This document shows positions 53,346 to 58,066 of a stretch of DNA of 58,066 nucleotides, piece by piece; positions within the stretch are counted from its first letter, which is position 1, and every line of letters starts with the position of its first letter. The position numbers and the translations under genes are program-made. Source of the DNA: Leptolyngbyaceae cyanobacterium CRU_2_3 (GTDB taxonomy: Bacteria > Cyanobacteriota > Cyanobacteriia > Elainellales > Elainellaceae); assembly GCA_012034795.1 (NCBI GenBank), contig JAAUOQ010000001.1, forward strand, positions 1 to 58,066, given 5' to 3'. Under the pieces are notes generated by a model that was not told the DNA's origin, did not search any database, and was given only the letters and a program-made list of their open reading frames with translations.

Positions 53346-54340
53346 CCCATACTGTTGTGCAGACTCGTTCAGAATCCGTCACCGTTCCTAAGCGAGGAAC
53401 ACCCGTTACGCTGATCACAGGCTTTTTGGGCAGTGGTAAAACGACCCTGCTGAACCACATTTTGAACAATCGCCAAGACCTCAAAGTAGCCGTGATTGTG
53501 AATGAATTTGGCAATATTCACATCGACTCCCAGTTATTGGTATCCGTTGATGAAAATATGGTGCAATTGGGCAATGGCTGTATTTGTTGCACCATTAATC
53601 AGAGCTTGATTGATACGGTTTGCGAATTGGTCAATCCCGGTGATGCAGTGGACTACATTGTGATTGAAACCACAGGGGTTGCCGATCCATTGCCTATCAT
53701 GCTGAGTTTTATCAGTACCGAGTTGCGAGATGTCACTTATATTGATTCAATTCTGACGGTTCTGGATGCAGAGTCCTTCATGCCCAATCACTACGATAGT
53801 GAAGCGGCACTCAATCAGTTGATCTATGGCGACATTATCCTATTAAACAAAACTGATTTGATTGAGCGCGATCGCATTGATGAACTAGAAACTTATATTC
53901 GCTCCATTAAGCAGAGTGCCAGAGTCATCCAAACTCAGCATGGACAGGTGTCGTTACCGTTAATTTTAGATGTTGGATTTAACGACCCCGGCACTTACCT
54001 CACACACGATCTGACAGAGTATCATACCCGTCATGATCATCATTCTGATCATCTGGAGAATGATGGGTTTATGGCAGTTTCATTTGAGAGTGAAAAGCCT
54101 CTTGATTTACCTAAATTTCAGAACTTCCTTGACCATCTACCCCTGGATCTATACCGTGCCAAAGGAATTCTCTGGTTTCAGGGGAGTCAATTGCGCTATG
54201 TGTTTCAACTGAGTGGTCAGCGGTGTGACTTAAGAAACACTCATTTGCAGCCACCGGATCGGAATCAACTCGTGTTTATTGGACGAAATCTGGATGTAAG
54301 CACAATCAAGCAGCAATTAACAGATTGCATTGCCATTTAA
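53342..54340 (+). CDS. COG0523 G3E GTPase, zinc metallochaperone type (copy 1)
   Basis: Walker [18 protein letters not shown], the metal motif [40 protein letters not shown] (G4) and a C-terminal CobW domain (GFMAVSFESEKPLDLPKFQN, ILWFQGSQLRYVFQLSGQRC). A short His-rich linker HTRHDHHSDHLEND is present. 332 residues. It overlaps sufE by 4 bp. It probably hands zinc to selected enzymes when zinc is low. Confidence 0.93.
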   Translation: MTHTVVQTRSESVTVPKRGTPVTLITGFLGSGKTTLLNHILNNRQDLKVAVIVNEFGNIHIDSQLLVSVDENMVQLGNGCICCTINQSLIDTVCELVNPGDAVDYIVIETTGVADPLPIMLSFISTELRDVTYIDSILTVLDAESFMPNHYDSEAALNQLIYGDIILLNKTDLIERDRIDELETYIRSIKQSARVIQTQHGQVSLPLILDVGFNDPGTYLTHDLTEYHTRHDHHSDHLENDGFMAVSFESEKPLDLPKFQNFLDHLPLDLYRAKGILWFQGSQLRYVFQLSGQRCDLRNTHLQPPDRNQLVFIGRNLDVSTIKQQLTDCIAI

Positions 54341-54370
54341 TATGAACATTTTTAGCTGAGGAGCTTTGAT

Positions 54371-55426
54371 ATGACTAGCACCATGATTGCAACCAACACT
54401 ACCTCCCTAGAGCTTCCCAAACAAGGAATGCCGATCACAATTATTACTGGCTTTTTGGGCAGTGGCAAAACCACTTTGCTGAATCACATTTTGAACAATC
54501 GCCGTGATTTAAAGGTTGCGGTGCTTGTAAACGAATTTGGCGATATTAACATCGATAGCCAATTACTCGTGTCGATGGATGAAGATATGGTAGAGCTGAG
54601 CAATGGCTGCATTTGTTGCACCATTAATGATGGACTGGTGGATGCCGTATATCGAGTGCTGGAACGAGAAGATCGGGTCGATTATATGGTGATTGAAACC
54701 ACTGGCGTTGCTGACCCATTACCGATCATATTGACATTTTTAGGAACTGAACTGCGCGACTTCACTCGCTTGGACTCAATTATCACCCTTGTTGACGCCG
54801 AAACCTTTACGCCAGAGCATTTCGAGAGTGAAGCAGCGCTTAAGCAAATTACCTGTGCCGATGTCACAATACTGAACAAAACCGATTTGGCATCACCTCA
54901 GAAAGTGAAGGAATTAGAGGCATACATTGGCACAGTGAAAGTTGGAGCCAGAATTTTGCATAGTCAACACGGTAAGGTGTCGCTGCCGCTCATTTTAGAT
55001 GTGGGGTATAACAACCCGGAAGCCTATGCCGATTTAGTTCAGGAAGAAGTTGAACAAACCCAGCATGACCATCACCACTCGCATGATCGCCATGAAGATC
55101 AACATCACCATGAACATCATCATCACCATTCAGCTCACCTTGACAACGATGGGTTTGTGTCCATTTCCTTTGAGAGCGATCGCCCCTTTGATGTCAAAAA
55201 GTTTGAAACCTTTCTGCAAAATGATTTACCTCAGGAAGTCTTCCGAGCAAAAGGAATTCTCTGGTTCGCCGAAAGCAACTTACGCAACATCTTCCAACTC
55301 AGTGGCCCTCGCTATGACCTGCAAGCGGAAGAATGGCGCACCCCACCCAAGAACCAGCTTGTGTTTATTGGGCGCAATCTAAATGCCGATCAACTGCGAC
55401 AGCAGCTAGCAGATTGTCTCGCCTGA
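54371..55426 (+). CDS. COG0523 G3E GTPase with His-rich linker (copy 2)
   Basis: Close tandem copy of the preceding gene ([42 protein letters not shown]). It differs by a long His-rich stretch at residues about 230-255 (HDHHHSHDRHEDQHHHEHHH) between GTPase and CobW domains, likely metal storage or relay. 351 residues. Ribosome binding site GAGGAG 30 bp after copy 1. The folE gene follows at 96 bp. Confidence 0.93.
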   Translation: MTSTMIATNTTSLELPKQGMPITIITGFLGSGKTTLLNHILNNRRDLKVAVLVNEFGDINIDSQLLVSMDEDMVELSNGCICCTINDGLVDAVYRVLEREDRVDYMVIETTGVADPLPIILTFLGTELRDFTRLDSIITLVDAETFTPEHFESEAALKQITCADVTILNKTDLASPQKVKELEAYIGTVKVGARILHSQHGKVSLPLILDVGYNNPEAYADLVQEEVEQTQHDHHHSHDRHEDQHHHEHHHHHSAHLDNDGFVSISFESDRPFDVKKFETFLQNDLPQEVFRAKGILWFAESNLRNIFQLSGPRYDLQAEEWRTPPKNQLVFIGRNLNADQLRQQLADCLA

Positions 55427-55522
55427 TCATTAGTCTTGCAGCAGTTCAGTCGTCTGCTGGAAGAAGGGACGTACCGCGTTCCCTATTTCTGCGGCTGATA
55501 ATCACTTAATCTAAATTCACTC

Positions 55523-56161
55523 ATGACTCTATCAATCTCACCCGACGATGTCCGTAAGCAACTCATCAGCACTGAAACTGAACTCCCCGTTTCTGAAGCG
55601 GAAATGCAGCAAGCCGTTCGCACCTTGCTGCTTGGCATGGGTGAAGATCCCGATCGCGAAGGACTGCGCGACACCCCTAAACGAGTGGTTAAAGCGCTCA
55701 AATTCCTGACCTCTGGCTATCAGCAATCCCTGGATGAGTTGCTCAACGGAGCCGTGTTTCACGAAGATGCCAGTGAAATGGTGTTGGTGCGCGATATTGA
55801 TCTGTTCAGCTCCTGCGAGCATCACATTCTACCCATTCTAGGGCGTGCTCACGTCGCCTATATTCCTAACGGCAAAGTCATTGGCTTATCCAAAATTGCT
55901 CGGATTTGCGAAATGTATGCCCGTCGCCTGCAAGTGCAAGAACGTTTGACCCATCAAATTGCTGATGCTCTGCAAGGCTTGCTCAAACCTCAAGGTGTAG
56001 CAGTGGTTGTCGAAGCTACCCATATGTGTATGGTGATGCGGGGTGTACAAAAGCCAGGTTCCTGGACAGTAACAAGTTCAATGCAGGGAGTGTTTGCCGA
56101 TGATGCTAGAACCCGCCAGGAATTTATGGAATTAATTCGCCATAGCCCATCGTTTCATTAG
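55523..56161 (+). CDS. folE: GTP cyclohydrolase I FolE
   Basis: FolE makes 7,8-dihydroneopterin triphosphate for folate and related pterins and uses an active-site zinc. Motifs: [20 protein letters not shown] (Cys and His ligands), [37 protein letters not shown] and [20 protein letters not shown] (second Cys ligand). All three zinc ligands are present. 212 residues. Located between two G3E genes, it is the expected client of these GTPases. Confidence 0.93.
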   Translation: MTLSISPDDVRKQLISTETELPVSEAEMQQAVRTLLLGMGEDPDREGLRDTPKRVVKALKFLTSGYQQSLDELLNGAVFHEDASEMVLVRDIDLFSSCEHHILPILGRAHVAYIPNGKVIGLSKIARICEMYARRLQVQERLTHQIADALQGLLKPQGVAVVVEATHMCMVMRGVQKPGSWTVTSSMQGVFADDARTRQEFMELIRHSPSFH

Positions 56162-56224
56162 GAAGTGAATAGGGGAGTGGAGTCATTCTACTTCCCGCTC
56201 TCTACCCACTACCCATGTGAATTT

Positions 56225-57184
56225 ATGTCCGATCCCACACCTACTGACACCAAACTACCTGTAACCATTATCACAGGCTTTTTAGGCAGCGGTAAAACAA
56301 CACTGTTGAACTACATTCTGCAAAATTTTGAGCATTACAAAGTTGCAGTTTTAGTGAATGAATTTGGTGACATCAATATTGATAGTCAGCTTTTGATCGC
56401 GGTCGAAGAAGACATGATTGAACTGACGAACGGCTGCATCTGTTGCACTATCAATGACAACCTGGCAGATGCCGCCTATCGAGTATTAGAGCGTCGAGAC
56501 CGAATTGAGTATTTAATTGTTGAAACAACCGGAGTTGCAGATCCCCTGCCGATCGCCCTTACATTCTTAGGAACTGATTTACGAGAGCATACTCAACTCG
56601 ATGCAATTCTCACAGTTGTCGATGTGTCTACCTTTACTCCAGCACACTATTTTAGTGATGCTGCCATGAGTCAGATTACCTATAGTGACATTATTTTATT
56701 TAATAAAATTGATTTACTGCCTGAAGCTGAAGTGGATGAGCTGGAAGGGCATATTGGTTCGATTAAAGCAGGGGCCAGGATTTTGCGCTCCCAATATGGA
56801 AAGGTTTCACTCTCACTGATTCTGGATGTGAATCTTGCGGAATCAGGTTCTTCGGAAAAAACACTTACAGCACCTGCACCTAGTTCCACACACCTCAACA
56901 GCGATGGATATATGGCGGTTTCATTTCAGAGCGATCGCCCCTTATCCGTTAAAAAGTTTCAACAGTTTTTGGATTATCACCTTCCTGATAATGTATTCCG
57001 GGCAAAAGGGGTTCTCTACTTCGATGAAAGTCCTAAACGGCATTTATTCCAACTCAGCGGTAAACGGTTTACGATCGACGATAGCGAGTGGAAAGGTTCT
57101 CCTAAAAATCAGATGGTGTTGATTGGACGCAAACTAGATTCACTCTTCCTCATCCAAGCACTGAATAATTGTTTGACTCGGTAA
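56225..57184 (+). CDS. COG0523 G3E GTPase (copy 3)
   Basis: From ATG 56225 ([12 protein letters not shown]) the protein reads [61 protein letters not shown] and the CobW C-terminal domain ([40 protein letters not shown]). 319 residues. No His-rich linker. The hisI gene starts 5 bp later, so the two are tightly coupled. Confidence 0.93.
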   Translation: MSDPTPTDTKLPVTIITGFLGSGKTTLLNYILQNFEHYKVAVLVNEFGDINIDSQLLIAVEEDMIELTNGCICCTINDNLADAAYRVLERRDRIEYLIVETTGVADPLPIALTFLGTDLREHTQLDAILTVVDVSTFTPAHYFSDAAMSQITYSDIILFNKIDLLPEAEVDELEGHIGSIKAGARILRSQYGKVSLSLILDVNLAESGSSEKTLTAPAPSSTHLNSDGYMAVSFQSDRPLSVKKFQQFLDYHLPDNVFRAKGVLYFDESPKRHLFQLSGKRFTIDDSEWKGSPKNQMVLIGRKLDSLFLIQALNNCLTR

Positions 57185-57189
57185 GAACG

Positions 57190-57534
57190 ATGAATCAAGA
57201 CCTTCTTTGGCTAGAGCAACTTAAATTTAACGACATGGGTTTGATTCCGGCGATTGCCCAAGACTATCAAGATAATACTGTTTTGATGGTGGCATGGATG
57301 AACCACGAATCAATCCGGCAAACGCTAGAAACAGGAGAAGCCCATTATTGGAGTCGCTCTCGTACTGAACTTTGGCACAAGGGTGCAACCTCTGGACATA
57401 TTCAGAAAGTCAAAGCACTGTACTACGACTGTGATGCAGATACCCTTTTGCTGAAGATTGAACAGGTTGGTGATGTTGCCTGTCATACTGGAGCTAGGAG
57501 TTGCTTCTTTAATCGAGTCGCGTTGAAACCATAA
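57190..57534 (+). CDS. hisI: phosphoribosyl-AMP cyclohydrolase HisI (stand-alone)
   Basis: HisI opens the purine ring of phosphoribosyl-AMP in histidine synthesis; it needs zinc and Mg. Motifs: [58 protein letters not shown] and [12 protein letters not shown] (zinc Cys residues in DCDAD, ACHTG and RSCF). 114 residues, without the HisE domain found in HisIE fusions, as is usual for low-zinc paralogues. Five bp after the third G3E gene. Confidence 0.92.
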   Translation: MNQDLLWLEQLKFNDMGLIPAIAQDYQDNTVLMVAWMNHESIRQTLETGEAHYWSRSRTELWHKGATSGHIQKVKALYYDCDADTLLLKIEQVGDVACHTGARSCFFNRVALKP

Positions 57535-57544
57535 TTCCATCGTG

Positions 57545-58036
57545 CTATCTCTGTTTTGCGTGTTGAACTATTAACTCGTTGCCGCGTTGCCGTGTTTTAG
57601 GATTAATGCTAAACAGACGCACATATTGATGTGGATAGTGCTGTAAAAGTTGTGCTACTGTGGCGATCGCCTCCTCTTCCTGCATCGTTTTAATCACGCC
57701 ACAATCTGACCAAGAATTTGCCCGAAATCGCCGCGTATCAGCTTGTTCCACTCCAATATAAAATTTCTGGCTTAACACCTCTTGAATCCAGGCGATCGCT
57801 TGAGCATCTAGAGGTGAGGATGGGCGATGTCCATTGCTAGAAGCAGGCTGAACGGTTGGGTGTCCGTTAGGTTCATTGCGAATGGTAGCAATACAAACAT
57901 CGTCTTCGGCACACAAATAGCCCTGACGTAGCTTTTGATCCCACATTCCGCTGTTTCGAGGAGCCAAAAAATAATTAAGATCAGAACCCTTTGGTAGCAA
58001 TACTCTTGGCGATTTAGCTATTTTTGAGATAATCAA
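57545..58036 (-). CDS. protein with Rubisco small-subunit-like (SSUL) domain
   Basis: The C-terminal part reads LDAQAIAWIQEVLSQKFYIG, VEQADTRRFRANSWSDCGVI and YPHQYVRLFSINPKTRQ. This matches the SSUL repeats of CcmM and the tail of cyanobacterial Rubisco activase (conserved E-x-A-D-x-RRF and S-W). The first 60 residues (YFLAPRNSGMWDQKLRQGYL, AEDDVCIATIRNEPNG) are not from CcmM's carbonic-anhydrase domain and are unknown. Start is TTG 58036 in the given frame; the true start may lie beyond the window or at the ATG 57946. Convergent with hisI. Confidence 0.7.
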   Translation of the reverse strand: MIISKIAKSPRVLLPKGSDLNYFLAPRNSGMWDQKLRQGYLCAEDDVCIATIRNEPNGHPTVQPASSNGHRPSSPLDAQAIAWIQEVLSQKFYIGVEQADTRRFRANSWSDCGVIKTMQEEEAIATVAQLLQHYPHQYVRLFSINPKTRQRGNELIVQHAKQR

Positions 58037-58049
58037 TCCATATTCTCAA
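58024..58049. promoter_or_regulatory. palindromic box near the SSUL gene start
   Basis: TTGAGA (58024-58029) and TCTCAA (58044-58049) flank an AT-rich 14-bp centre containing TATTCTCAATA-like sequence. This may be a Fur/Zur-type operator for the minus-strand gene; weak evidence. Confidence 0.35.
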
Positions 58050-58066
58050 TAAGATGAAATGATTGA

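Noticed and set aside
55490-55522. GATAATCACTTAATC before folE as a sixth Zur box
   Set aside because: Only one half site is preserved; too weak to call.

Overview
The window is cyanobacterial. The evidence is the abundance of the GCGATCGC (HIP1-type) octamer, a sulfolipid synthase (SqdB), a DUF1830 protein, a cytochrome c6 remnant, a Rubisco-small-subunit-like domain and an EfeO-type lipoprotein. Genus cannot be fixed from sequence alone.

Layout. (1) About 1-13.8 kb is ordinary chromosome: a broken TVP38/DedA gene, rsmI, a methyltransferase, a GNAT acetyltransferase, a TPR protein, a CorA-like transporter, a two-partner-secretion outer-membrane protein, a glycosyltransferase, an L,D-transpeptidase, sqdB, mnmG and tRNA-Pro(TGG), with transposase remnants between them. 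(2) About 13.8-26.8 kb looks like an integrative element next to tRNA-Pro. It carries a tyrosine integrase, a small Xis-like protein, a large primase-polymerase/DUF3987 helicase-type replication protein, a DUF5895 protein, divergent HTH and S24 repressors, a DUF433/DUF5615 toxin-antitoxin pair, and accessory genes (DUF932, SWIM zinc finger, SAP-like, SLOG). Inside the replication gene lies an array of twelve TGGTGACA motifs, largely 21 bp apart, in two arms of opposite orientation around a small central palindrome. I consider this the most striking undescribed structure in the window. (3) About 26.8-58 kb is a metal-homeostasis island dominated by zinc limitation. A Zur-type regulator and five Zur-like boxes (cores of ATGATNATCAT type) sit in front of a FAD protein/divergent G3E GTPase pair, a TonB-dependent receptor operon, zur/hemB-znuA-znuC, thrS, and a sufE-G3E-G3E-folE-G3E-hisI cluster. 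A cytochrome bd oxidase (cydAB), an EfeO-like lipoprotein, znuB and two DUF1636 proteins (one downstream of a cobalamin riboswitch) are also here.

How the genes work together. The Zur island appears to couple zinc import (outer-membrane receptor, ZnuABC), GTPase metallochaperones (three canonical COG0523 proteins with GCICC motifs plus one divergent), and spare copies of enzymes that are often zinc-dependent (ThrRS, HemB, FolE, HisI). It also contains a protein resembling metal-free iota-class carbonic anhydrase, which would let the cell keep carbonic anhydrase activity when zinc is scarce.

Sequence quality caution. At least eight genes (TVP38, CorA-like, TpsB, primase, a membrane protein, the TonB receptor, cydA, IS200 tnpA) are interrupted by single-base shifts, mostly in short homopolymers, and each resumes in a sensible frame. 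Sequencing error is at least as likely as true decay; I annotate the restored genes and state where the break is.
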